Shown in pieces: positions 24,411 to 31,521 of a stretch of DNA of 64,000 nt; position 1 is the first letter of the stretch; each line of letters begins with the position of its first letter. This DNA is from JAXGXJ01 sp963816155 (GTDB taxonomy: Bacteria; Actinomycetota; Thermoleophilia; RBG-16-64-13), in NCBI GenBank assembly GCA_963816155.1, contig CAWFJE010000011.1:1-64000 (forward strand), written 5' to 3'. The position numbers and the translations under genes are program-made. A model generated the notes under the pieces. The model did no database searches. It was not told the origin of the DNA and saw nothing but the letters and a program-made list of their open reading frames with translations.

Positions 24411-24929
24411 ATGGGGAGCGACGCTCTGGAACGGTTACGTCTCTTCGGAGATCCCGTCTTGCGGCAGGAGACGCGCCCGGTGGCCGCCTTCGATGCGCGC
24501 CTGCGCCGGCTTGCGGAGTCGATGTTCGAGATCATGGAGCGCGAGGAGGGGGTGGGTCTGGCCGCGCCACAGATCGGGCTGGTCAGCCGCATCATGGTGT
24601 GGAGGGACCCTGAGGTTGAGGACGAGCGACATGTCTTCGTCAACCCCCATATAACGTGCTTCTCCGAGAGCAGCACCGTGGACTTCGAGGGCTGCCTGTC
24701 GGTGCCGTGCGATTCGCTGAGGATAGCGCGCGCCGACGAGATCGTGGTCGAGGCCCAGAACCTCGACGGCGACGTCTTCGAGGTGGAACTCAGCGGCTTC
24801 CAAGCCCGCGTGGTCCAGCACGAGATCGATCATCTGGACGGTCGCCTGATCCTGGATCGCGCCTGCGACGAGGACAGGAAGAAGGCTCTGAAGGACCTGC
24901 GCGAGCGGGCCCTCGCGGGCGATCAGTGA
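24411..24929 (+). CDS. def: Peptide deformylase
   Basis: A 172-residue metalloenzyme that removes the formyl group from nascent chains. All three motifs are present: GVGLAAPQIG, EGCLSVP and QHEIDHLDG (Cys and two His bind the metal, Glu is catalytic). ATG at 24411 is chosen because AGGAGGGG ends 7 nt before it; the ATG at 24375 has no good site. The stop overlaps fmt (GTGA), coupling the enzyme that adds the formyl group with the one that removes it. Confidence 0.94.
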   Translation: MGSDALERLRLFGDPVLRQETRPVAAFDARLRRLAESMFEIMEREEGVGLAAPQIGLVSRIMVWRDPEVEDERHVFVNPHITCFSESSTVDFEGCLSVPCDSLRIARADEIVVEAQNLDGDVFEVELSGFQARVVQHEIDHLDGRLILDRACDEDRKKALKDLRERALAGDQ

Positions 24930-25942
24930 ACTTCGTCTTCGCCGGCACTCCGGACTTCGCAGCCCGGGTCCTGCGCGAACTCGATGAGTCAGGTCGGCGC
25001 CCGAGCTTGGTGGTGTCCCAGCCCGACCGACCGAGGGGCCGGGGTCGGCGCACCTGCTGCACACCCACCATCCTGGAAGCCCGGCGCCTGGGTATCGACG
25101 CCGTTCAGGTAGACGATCTGAACGCTCCCGATACCATAGAGCGCATGGCCGCGACGGGGGCGAAAACGCTTGTGGTGGCGGCCTTCGGGCAGATATTGCG
25201 AGGGCCGGTGTTCGAGCGCTTCTTCTGCCTCAACGTCCACGCTGGGCTTCTTCCGGCCTACCGCGGAGCGGCTCCCATCGAGAGGGCTATCGCCGCAGGC
25301 GAGGAGTGGACGGGAGTGACGATCATGAGGGTGACCAAGCCTCTCGACGAGGGCCCTTGGGCCTTGCGGACGGCTCTGAGCATCGGCCTCCACGATGATG
25401 CCGGATCAGTGTCGAGAGCCTTGGCGGTTCTGGGTGCTGTGGGTATCGATCAGGTGTTGACCGGACTGAGTGACGGTACGGTAACCTGGCACGACCAGGA
25501 GGGACCGTCCAACTACGCGCAAAAGCTGACGGTCGAGGACTCCGTGTTCGACACCGGGCTCGACGCCCGGGCTTTGCACGACAGGGTGCGTTCGCTGAGT
25601 CCCTGCGTGGGGGCGCGTACGCGGAGCGGAGCAGTGGAATTCAAAGTGTGGCGCACGTGGCCGTACGGCATGGCGGGACTGGGCCCCCTCCCGGAGTCGG
25701 CCGCAACCGCGGGAGGTGTGCCCGGGAGCCTGCTCGCCACCGAAGGCCGTTTGTTCTGCGGCTGCCGCGAGGGAGCGGTCGAACTGCTGCTCGTACAGCC
25801 CGCCGGCAAGGCGCGCATGGCGGCAGCGGACTTCCTGCGTGGCTACGCCGCACGACTGGGCGCCGCCTTTGAAGTGCCTGCCTGCCGCACGAAGGACTCA
25901 GGACCTGGGGAGGACCCAATAACCGGCGGAGAGGAGACCTGA
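24926..25942 (+). CDS. fmt: Methionyl-tRNA formyltransferase
   Basis: A 338-residue enzyme. It starts VNFVFAGTPDFAARVLRELD; the catalytic Asn and His lie in LNVHAGLLPAYRGAAPIERA. The Asp lies in VTKPLDEGPW, where LDTGD is usual. The C-terminal OB-like domain includes NYAQKLTVED. Formylates initiator Met-tRNA with 10-formyl-THF. GTG at 24926 overlaps the def stop. HAGLLP in place of HASLLP and LDEGP are mild departures; the Asn-His-Asp triad is intact. Confidence 0.93.
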   Translation: MNFVFAGTPDFAARVLRELDESGRRPSLVVSQPDRPRGRGRRTCCTPTILEARRLGIDAVQVDDLNAPDTIERMAATGAKTLVVAAFGQILRGPVFERFFCLNVHAGLLPAYRGAAPIERAIAAGEEWTGVTIMRVTKPLDEGPWALRTALSIGLHDDAGSVSRALAVLGAVGIDQVLTGLSDGTVTWHDQEGPSNYAQKLTVEDSVFDTGLDARALHDRVRSLSPCVGARTRSGAVEFKVWRTWPYGMAGLGPLPESAATAGGVPGSLLATEGRLFCGCREGAVELLLVQPAGKARMAAADFLRGYAARLGAAFEVPACRTKDSGPGEDPITGGEET

Positions 25943-26625
25943 TGCCTGTTCCTGCTGCTGTGTATGGGGAAGTGCATCTCCTTCCCTCCATCCTCTCGGC
26001 CGACTTCTCGCGCCTGGGCGACGAGATCGCCACCGTCATGGACGCCGGGGTGCGCATGATCCATTTCGATGTCATGGATGGTCACTTCGTGCCCAACCTC
26101 ACCATCGGGCCCGCGGTACTGAGGTCCGTGGCGCCGGCGGTGCATGAGCGGGAGGGTCTGTTCTCGGTACACCTCATGATCGAGCACCCCGACCGCTATG
26201 TGGAGGACTTCGTGCGCGCGGGGGCGGATGCGATCAGCTTCCATGTGGAGGCCTGTACCTCTCCGCGCCATACCATCACTGCCATCCAAAGAGCGGGCGC
26301 GGGTGCCGGGCTAGCTGTCAACCCGGGGACGGATCTCGCGCGCATAGCGGAACTCCTGCCCTTGCTCGACTTCGTTCTGGTGATGACGGTCAACCCGGGT
26401 TTCGGGGGACAGCAGTTCATCACCTCGGTGCTGGACAAGATCCGGCCGCTGCGGGCGGAGCTCCGCCCCGAGGCCGCCATAGAGGTGGACGGAGGCATCG
26501 ACCTGGACAATATCCGCACCGTGGTCGACGCGGGGGGCAACTGGCTGGTGGCGGGATCGGCCGTCTTCGGTGCGAAGGACCCGGCCGCGGAGGCGCGCCT
26601 CCTGCAGGAGCGCGCGCGGAGTTGA
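25942..26625 (+). CDS. rpe: Ribulose-phosphate 3-epimerase
   Basis: A 227-residue TIM barrel of usual length. Motifs are LLPSILSADFSRLGDEI, MIHFDVMDGHFVPNLTIG, the Asp/His metal ligands in these, and VMTVNPGFGGQQFI and VDGGIDLDN. It interconverts ribulose-5-P and xylulose-5-P. It supplies ribulose-5-P, the substrate of RibB, which is encoded just downstream. GAGGAG precedes the ATG, which shares a base with the fmt stop. Confidence 0.95.
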   Translation: MPVPAAVYGEVHLLPSILSADFSRLGDEIATVMDAGVRMIHFDVMDGHFVPNLTIGPAVLRSVAPAVHEREGLFSVHLMIEHPDRYVEDFVRAGADAISFHVEACTSPRHTITAIQRAGAGAGLAVNPGTDLARIAELLPLLDFVLVMTVNPGFGGQQFITSVLDKIRPLRAELRPEAAIEVDGGIDLDNIRTVVDAGGNWLVAGSAVFGAKDPAAEARLLQERARS

Positions 26626-26648
26626 GGCTGGCAGGGCTGCTGCACCTG

Positions 26649-26657
26649 TGGTAGATT
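26649..26657 (+). promoter_or_regulatory. Extended -10 promoter element of the rib operon
   Basis: TGGTAGATT ends 41 nt before the FMN aptamer begins. A start near 26664 would place the whole riboswitch in the transcript. No good -35 was seen. Confidence 0.4.
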
Positions 26658-26698
26658 CTGCGCTGCAGAAAGCGCGAGTACAGCGTTTGAAGGACTAA

Positions 26699-26809
26699 GG
26701 TCTTCGGGGTCGGGTGAGATTCCCTACCGGCGGTTACAGCCCGCGAGCCCGAGAGGGCAGACCAGGTGAGATACCTGGGCCGACAGTACAGTCTGGAAGA
26801 GAGAAGACC
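26699..26809 (+). ncRNA. FMN riboswitch (RFN element) aptamer
   Basis: P1 is GGTCTTC (26699-26705) with GAAGACC (26803-26809). Conserved RFN blocks appear in order: GGGGTCGGGTGAGATTCCC, TACCGGCGGT, AGCCCGCGAG, GGGCAGACCAGGTGAGAT, GGGCCGACAGT and GGAAGAGAGAAGACC. It controls the ribD-ribE-ribBA-ribH operon according to FMN level. The expression platform is the terminator at 26829. Confidence 0.97.
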
Positions 26810-26828
26810 GGAGCAGCACGCTCTGTCG

Positions 26829-26857
26829 ACCCCTGGGCCGTGCCCGAGGGGTTTTTT
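26829..26857 (+). terminator. Riboswitch terminator overlapping the ribD ribosome binding site
   Basis: CCCCT-GGGC pairs with GCCC-(G)-AGGGG around CGT, followed by TTTTTT (26852-26857). The 3' arm GAGGGG is also the only ribosome binding site for ribD, 7 nt before its TTG. One hairpin could therefore block both transcription and translation. Confidence 0.88.
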
Positions 26858-26858
26858 G

Positions 26859-28031
26859 TTGCCTATAGACGATTTCGACATCACCTATCTGGAACGGGCG
26901 CTCGAGTTGGCCGAGAGGGGGCGGGGTCACACCTACCCCAACCCCCTGGTCGGCGCTCTGATCGTACGGGAAGGCCAAGTCGTGGCCGAGGGCTATCACC
27001 AGGGTCCTGGCCTGGATCATGCCGAGGTGGCCGCCTTGAGACAGGTCCCCGACGCGCGCGGCGCCACCCTCTACGTGACGCTGGAACCATGCTGCAGCTA
27101 CGGGCGCACGCCGCCCTGCACCACCACGCTCATTGAGGCGGGCCTCGCCCGCGTCGTGGTCGGGGCCATCGATCCCTCTGCGCAGGTCGACGGGAAGGGC
27201 GTGGCGCAACTGCGGGCCGTCGGCATCGAGGTCGCTGTGGCCGAGGGCGACATAGCCCTCCGCTGCAAGCGGCAGAACAACGGTTTTCGCAAGGCGGTGG
27301 TCACCGGACTCCCGTTCGTCACCTACAAGTACGCCATGACTATCGACGGCCGTGTGGCGTCCGACGGGGGTGATTCGCGCTGGGTGTCGGGCGAGGAGAG
27401 CAGGGCCATGGTGCACCGTCTGCGCTCCTGGACGGACGCAGTGGTGGTGGGCGCGGGCACTCTCCGGTCCGACGACCCTCTGCTGACCGCGCGTGTGGTC
27501 GGAAATGTTCGCCAGCCGCTGCGCGTGGTGGTCGACGGCAACCTCAGCATCACGCGCGACGCCTCTCTGGTGCGGTCGAAGGAGGAGGGGCCCGTGCTGA
27601 TCATATGCTCCCACCTGGTGCACGAGTCGCGCCGAGCTGAAGTGGAGTCGTGGGGGGTGGAGACCGCCGTCGGGGTGGCGGATGAGGGGCGCTCCCATCC
27701 AGCGGCGAGCGTGGCAGGCGGTGCCGATTTCCAGAACGACGAGTCCTACGTCTCGCCCTTGGCGGCGGTCAGATTGCTGGGCTCCAGAGGGATCCAGGCC
27801 CTTCTTCTCGAAGGCGGACCGACGCTTGCGGGGAGTTGGTGGACGGCCGGGGTCATCGACCAGATCGTTGCCTTCGTCTCTCCTCGCATCGTCTCCGGGC
27901 GCACCCTGCGGTCGCCCTTGATAGGTGCGGGAGCGGAGAAGATGGACGGAGCCGCCGGGTTGCGCGAGGTGGAGATGCAGGTTCTGGGCGCCGACTTCTG
28001 CATCTCAGGATATGTAGGGGAGGCCTACTGA
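26859..28031 (+). CDS. ribD: Bifunctional riboflavin deaminase/reductase RibD
   Basis: A 390-residue two-domain enzyme. The deaminase (about 5-145) has DHAEVAALRQ and TLEPCCSYGRTPPC, the His and two Cys that bind zinc. The reductase (about 150-390) has VTGLPFVTYKYAMTIDGR and LLLEGGPTLAGSWW. It carries out the second and third steps from GTP to riboflavin. TTG at 26859 is chosen from GAGGGG 7 nt upstream and from the position of the first conserved residues (DDFDITYLERALELAERG). A start at 26766 would translate the riboswitch and is rejected. Confidence 0.93.
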   Translation: MPIDDFDITYLERALELAERGRGHTYPNPLVGALIVREGQVVAEGYHQGPGLDHAEVAALRQVPDARGATLYVTLEPCCSYGRTPPCTTTLIEAGLARVVVGAIDPSAQVDGKGVAQLRAVGIEVAVAEGDIALRCKRQNNGFRKAVVTGLPFVTYKYAMTIDGRVASDGGDSRWVSGEESRAMVHRLRSWTDAVVVGAGTLRSDDPLLTARVVGNVRQPLRVVVDGNLSITRDASLVRSKEEGPVLIICSHLVHESRRAEVESWGVETAVGVADEGRSHPAASVAGGADFQNDESYVSPLAAVRLLGSRGIQALLLEGGPTLAGSWWTAGVIDQIVAFVSPRIVSGRTLRSPLIGAGAEKMDGAAGLREVEMQVLGADFCISGYVGEAY

Positions 28032-28723
28032 TGTTCACGGGTCTCATAGAAGAGGTGGGCACGGTGACCAGGTTGGAGCGGAGAGGGGAGAGCGCCCACC
28101 TCGCGATACGCGCGAGCAAGGTGCTCGAGGGCACCGTCAGCGGCGATTCCATCGCGGTGAGCGGCGCCTGTCTCACCGTGGTCTCGCTGGCCGGCGACGG
28201 GTTCGTCGTCGACGCGATGCCCGAGACTCTCAGTCACAGTACGCTGGGGCAGGCGACGGCCGGTACACTCGTCAACCTGGAGCGCTCGTTGGCTCTCGGC
28301 GCGCGGTTGGGCGGCCATCTGGTCCTGGGTCACGTGGACGGTGTGGCCACCGTCGTGGATGTGCAGAGCGAGGGGATCGCCTGGCGGGTGCGCATGTCTC
28401 TTCCCGAGGCCGTCAGCGCCTGCGTTGCCGCAAAGGGTTCCGTCGCCGTGGATGGGATCTCGCTCACAGTGATAGACGTGGACGAAGCCACCTTCTCCGT
28501 CGGGGTGATACCCCACACCTTGCGCGAGACCACGCTGAAGGCGGTCAGGGCAGGTGTGAAGGTGAACATCGAGGCCGATGTGTTGGCCCGTTACGTGTTG
28601 CGGACATTACAGAATCTGACCCTGCAAGGGGGAGGGCAGACGAGTGGTGGCTCAGGAGCATCAGCGGCAACGCCGGGAGGCGGTCTGACCGAGGAGTTCC
28701 TGCGCGACCAGGGTTTCGCCTGA
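28031..28723 (+). CDS. ribE: Riboflavin synthase alpha chain
   Basis: A 230-residue enzyme with two repeated lumazine-binding barrels: MFTGLIEEVGTV and SGACLTVV in the first, LVLGHVDGVATV and VDGISLTVIDV in the second. It dismutates 6,7-dimethyl-8-ribityllumazine. It is about 20 residues longer than usual, with a Gly/Ser-rich tail (QGGGQTSGGSGASAATPGGG). The ATG shares one base with the ribD stop. Confidence 0.95.
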   Translation: MFTGLIEEVGTVTRLERRGESAHLAIRASKVLEGTVSGDSIAVSGACLTVVSLAGDGFVVDAMPETLSHSTLGQATAGTLVNLERSLALGARLGGHLVLGHVDGVATVVDVQSEGIAWRVRMSLPEAVSACVAAKGSVAVDGISLTVIDVDEATFSVGVIPHTLRETTLKAVRAGVKVNIEADVLARYVLRTLQNLTLQGGGQTSGGSGASAATPGGGLTEEFLRDQGFA

Positions 28724-28733
28724 GGAGGCAAGC

Positions 28734-30002
28734 ATGAGAGAGCACAGTCCCGAGTTCGCCACGGTAGAGGAGGCGCTCGAGGAGATCAGGAGCGGGCGCA
28801 TGGTGGTCGTGGTCGACGACGAGGACCGCGAGAACGAAGGCGACCTCACCATGGCCGCGCAGTTCATCACCCCGGAGGCGGTGAACTTCATGGCTCTGCA
28901 TGGGCGGGGTCTCATCTGCCTGTCCATCACACCCGAGAGGGCGGAGACGCTGCGGCTGCATCCCATGGCGCGAACCAATCAGTCACGCTTTGGCACCGCC
29001 TTCACGGTCTCCGTGGAGGCTCGGGAAGGTGTGACCACAGGGATATCCGCCGCCGACCGGGCGCGCACTATTCAGGTGGCCATCGACCCAGAGAGTAAGG
29101 CGGAGGACCTGGTGCAGCCCGGGCACGTGTTCCCCCTCATCGCGCGCGCGGGCGGTGTATTGGCGCGCGCGGGGCAGACGGAAGCGGGCGTCGACCTGGC
29201 CCGGCTGGCCGGCCTGTTGCCGGCAGCCGTCATCTGCGAGGTGATGAACGACGACGGGACCATGGCCAGGGTGCCGGACCTCATACCTTACTGTCAGCGC
29301 CATGGTCTGAAGATGGTCACTGTAGCTGCCCTTATCCGCTATCGCAGGCGGACGGAGCGCCTGGTGCGCCAGGTAGCCGCCGTGCGCATGCCCACCAGCT
29401 TCGGCGACTTCGCGGCCTACGGTTACGAGAGCCTCCTGGACGGGGAGCAGCATCTGGCACTGGTCAAGGGCGATGTCATCGGGGCGAAGGACGTTCTGGT
29501 GCGGGTGCACTCCGAATGTCTGACCGGAGATGTCTTCCACTCGTTGCGCTGCGATTGCGGTCAGCAACTCGAGGCCGCGTTGGCCAGGATCGAGCGCGAG
29601 GGCTTGGGAGTGCTGCTCTACATGGCCCAGGAGGGGCGCGGCATCGGGCTTCTCAACAAGTTGCGTGCCTACGAACTCCAAGAGCAGGGGCGCGATACGG
29701 TGGAGGCCAACGTGGAGCTGGGTTTCGCTCCCGACCTGCGTGACTACGGGATCGGTGCTCAGATACTCGTCGATCTTGGCCTGACGACGATCCGCATCAT
29801 GACCAACAATCCGCGCAAGTTGGTGGGGCTCGAGGGATACGGTCTCACTATCACGGAAAGGGTGCCTGTGGAAATCGCCCCCACCGAGGATAACGTGCGC
29901 TATTTGCAGGCTAAACGAGAGAAGATGGGTCACATGCTCCATCACCAGGGACTGCAGTTCGGAGAGAACGTGGACGACGGAAAGGACGAGGGCGATGAGT
30001 GA
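28734..30002 (+). CDS. ribBA: Bifunctional DHBP synthase / GTP cyclohydrolase II RibBA
   Basis: A 422-residue fusion. The first half (about 1-205) is 3,4-dihydroxy-2-butanone-4-phosphate synthase with VVVDDEDRENEGDLTMAA and HGRGLICLSIT. The second half (about 206-405) is GTP cyclohydrolase II with HSECLTGDVFHSLRCDCG (three Cys for zinc), MAQEGRGIGL and NNPRKLVGL. Both motif sets are complete, so both activities are likely. GAGGAGGCAAGC precedes the ATG. Its end overlaps ribH by 8 nt. Confidence 0.95.
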   Translation: MREHSPEFATVEEALEEIRSGRMVVVVDDEDRENEGDLTMAAQFITPEAVNFMALHGRGLICLSITPERAETLRLHPMARTNQSRFGTAFTVSVEAREGVTTGISAADRARTIQVAIDPESKAEDLVQPGHVFPLIARAGGVLARAGQTEAGVDLARLAGLLPAAVICEVMNDDGTMARVPDLIPYCQRHGLKMVTVAALIRYRRRTERLVRQVAAVRMPTSFGDFAAYGYESLLDGEQHLALVKGDVIGAKDVLVRVHSECLTGDVFHSLRCDCGQQLEAALARIEREGLGVLLYMAQEGRGIGLLNKLRAYELQEQGRDTVEANVELGFAPDLRDYGIGAQILVDLGLTTIRIMTNNPRKLVGLEGYGLTITERVPVEIAPTEDNVRYLQAKREKMGHMLHHQGLQFGENVDDGKDEGDE

Positions 30003-30483
30003 TAAGGGCCGGGTCTTCGAGGGTCACATCAAGGGCGAAGGTGTTCGGATCGGCGTTGTGGTGAGCCGGTTCAATGAGTTCATCAGCGGCAAGCTCCTAT
30101 CCGGAGCCCGGGACAGCCTCACGCGTCACGGGGTGGACTCTGCGGACGTGTCGGTGGCCTGGGTCCCGGGCGCCATGGAGATTCCTCTGGTCGCGCAGCG
30201 CATGGCCAGATCGGGGGACTACGACGTCGTGATCTGTCTCGGGGCGGTCATTCGCGGCGGTACGCCGCACTTCGACTACGTGGCCTCTGAAGTGGCCAAA
30301 GGGGTGGCGATGGTGCAGCTGGAGACGGGAGTGCCCGTGATATTCGGGGTCCTGACCACCGACACCATCGAACAGGCTGTGGAGCGGGCGGGCACCAAGT
30401 CGGGCAACAAGGGCTGGGATGCCGCTGTGTCTGCTCTGGAGATGGTGGATCTGCTGCGGAGTATCGAGGGAAAGACGGCCTGA
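29995..30483 (+). CDS. ribH: 6,7-dimethyl-8-ribityllumazine synthase
   Basis: A 162-residue subunit of normal length. Motifs are IGVVVSRFNEFISGKLLSGA, WVPGAMEIPL, LGAVIRGGTPHFDYVASEVA (catalytic His) and FGVLTTDTIEQAVERAGTK. It condenses the RibA/D product with DHBP, closing the pathway to riboflavin. It is the last gene of the operon and is followed by a bidirectional terminator. Confidence 0.95.
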   Translation: MSDKGRVFEGHIKGEGVRIGVVVSRFNEFISGKLLSGARDSLTRHGVDSADVSVAWVPGAMEIPLVAQRMARSGDYDVVICLGAVIRGGTPHFDYVASEVAKGVAMVQLETGVPVIFGVLTTDTIEQAVERAGTKSGNKGWDAAVSALEMVDLLRSIEGKTA

Positions 30484-30529
30484 CGGGCCGGTCTCCTGGG
30501 GCGCCGGGCGTGTAGGCGTCCCAGGTGGC

Positions 30530-30556
30530 GGTCCCTGAGCCACTCGCTCAGGGACC
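30530..30556. terminator. Bidirectional terminator between ribH and rpmB
   Basis: GGTCCCTGAGC pairs perfectly with GCTCAGGGACC (11 bp) around CACTC. It lies between two convergent genes. Confidence 0.75.
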
Positions 30557-30567
30557 AGGAGAAGGCG

Positions 30568-30759
30568 CTAGGCCACCTTCTGCACCTTGTGGGCCTTCAG
30601 GCACTTGGCGCACACGTAGGCTCGGGTCGGCTTGCCGTCCAACTGGATGCGGATCTTCTGCACGTTGGGATCCCACCGGCGGGGGGTGGCACGCATGGAG
30701 TGGCTTCTGTTGTTGCCGAAGCTAGGCTTCTTGCCGCAGATCACACACACTTTGGACAT
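30568..30759 (-). CDS. rpmB: Ribosomal protein L28 (zinc-binding form)
   Basis: A 63-residue protein starting MSKVCVICGKKPSFGNNRSH, then RRWDPNVQKIRI and RAYVCAKCLKAHKV. The two CxxC pairs show the zinc (C+) form. ATG at 30759 is the standard L28 start, with GAAGAG upstream; the longer open frame is rejected. It is divergent from the DUF1858-Asp23 genes, a common actinobacterial and firmicute arrangement. Confidence 0.95.
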   Translation of the reverse strand: MSKVCVICGKKPSFGNNRSHSMRATPRRWDPNVQKIRIQLDGKPTRAYVCAKCLKAHKVQKVA

Positions 30760-30804
30760 GTGGACGCTCTTCTTTCTTTGATTTGTCCGCTGACGGAGTG
30801 CCAT

Positions 30805-30834
30805 AGTATGCCGTAGACGGGGATACTCTGACAA
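30805..30834 (-). promoter_or_regulatory. Sigma-70-type promoter for rpmB
   Basis: On the reverse strand TTGTCA (30834-30829), 18 nt, then CATACT (30810-30805). Predicted start near 30798, 40 nt before the ATG. Confidence 0.5.
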
Positions 30835-30873
30835 GGGTGGGAACGCGGTTGCTGCACGCCGTCGGGCGTACGA

Positions 30874-30879
30874 TAGAAT
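30874..30879 (+). promoter_or_regulatory. -10 box upstream of DUF1858 gene
   Basis: TAGAAT ends 4 nt before the ATG at 30884. The expected start would fall at or just past that ATG. Confidence 0.4.
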
Positions 30880-30883
30880 AGCG

Positions 30884-31129
30884 ATGCCGTTCGAGCGCGC
30901 GCGAAAGGAGAGGGCCATCTATACCAAGGACATGACCATCATGGAGGCCATCCAGGCCGATCCCAGGGCCCGCGACATCTTCACCTCCTACGGTCTGGAA
31001 TGCCCGGTGTGTGTCGGCGTGTCGATGGAATCGATCGAGGACGGCGCCCTCATGCACGGGGTCGACGTCGAAGCGATCCTGGCCGACCTCAACGAACTGC
31101 TCCCGGCGGGTCCCCAAGAACAGGAATGA
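30884..31129 (+). CDS. DUF1858 small protein, start uncertain
   Basis: An 81-residue reading, of which the last 70 or so match DUF1858: IYTKDMTIMEAIQADP, FTSYGLECPVCVG with CxxC, MESIEDGALMHGVD. The family has a hybrid-cluster-protein-like helical fold with a possible Fe-S or persulfide-related role. The ATG at 30884 lies 4 nt after a TAGAAT box and has no ribosome binding site. AAAGGAG lies 6 nt before an ATC codon at 30917, exactly where family members start; the first downstream ATG is at 30932. The ORF overlaps the Asp23 gene by 4 nt. Confidence 0.72.
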   Translation: MPFERARKERAIYTKDMTIMEAIQADPRARDIFTSYGLECPVCVGVSMESIEDGALMHGVDVEAILADLNELLPAGPQEQE

Positions 31130-31521
31130 ACGACCTGCGCCCCGATCAGCCAGAACGCGACTCCACAACGAGCGGGGCGGAGTCGGTGAGCGGGAAGACG
31201 GTGATCACCGACCGAGCCATCGCCGACATCGTGGGCTGGACCGTGCTCGAGTGCTACGGGGTCGTGGGTATGGCTTCGCCGAACCTGCGCCTGGGGGTTG
31301 CTTCGCTTCTCTCCCGTGATCGTCTGCATCAGGGCATCAAGGTGGAGCAGACAGGTGACCGGTTGCGCATCAAGCTGTACATCATCGTCGAGTACGGTTT
31401 GAATGTGGCCGAGGTGGCCGGCAACGTGCGCTCGCAGGTGGCCTACAACGTCGAGAACATGACGAAGCAGCCCATCGCAAGTCTCCAGATCTACGTGCAA
31501 GGGGTCCGTGTTGGCCAATAG
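31126..31521 (+). CDS. Asp23/Gls24 family envelope stress protein
   Basis: A 131-residue protein. After a polar N-terminus it shows the family core GKTVITDRAIADIVGWTV, YGVVGMASP, and IKVEQTGDRLRIKLYIIVEY, ending VAYNVENMTKQPIASLQIYV. Such proteins sit just upstream of the DAK2-domain gene (fakA) in many Gram-positive bacteria, as here. No membrane segment is present. It overlaps fakA by 14 nt. Confidence 0.88.
   Translation: MNDLRPDQPERDSTTSGAESVSGKTVITDRAIADIVGWTVLECYGVVGMASPNLRLGVASLLSRDRLHQGIKVEQTGDRLRIKLYIIVEYGLNVAEVAGNVRSQVAYNVENMTKQPIASLQIYVQGVRVGQ

Noticed and set aside
26766..26858. ribD start at 26766
   Set aside because: It would translate through the riboswitch aptamer and terminator; family alignment begins at about 26865.
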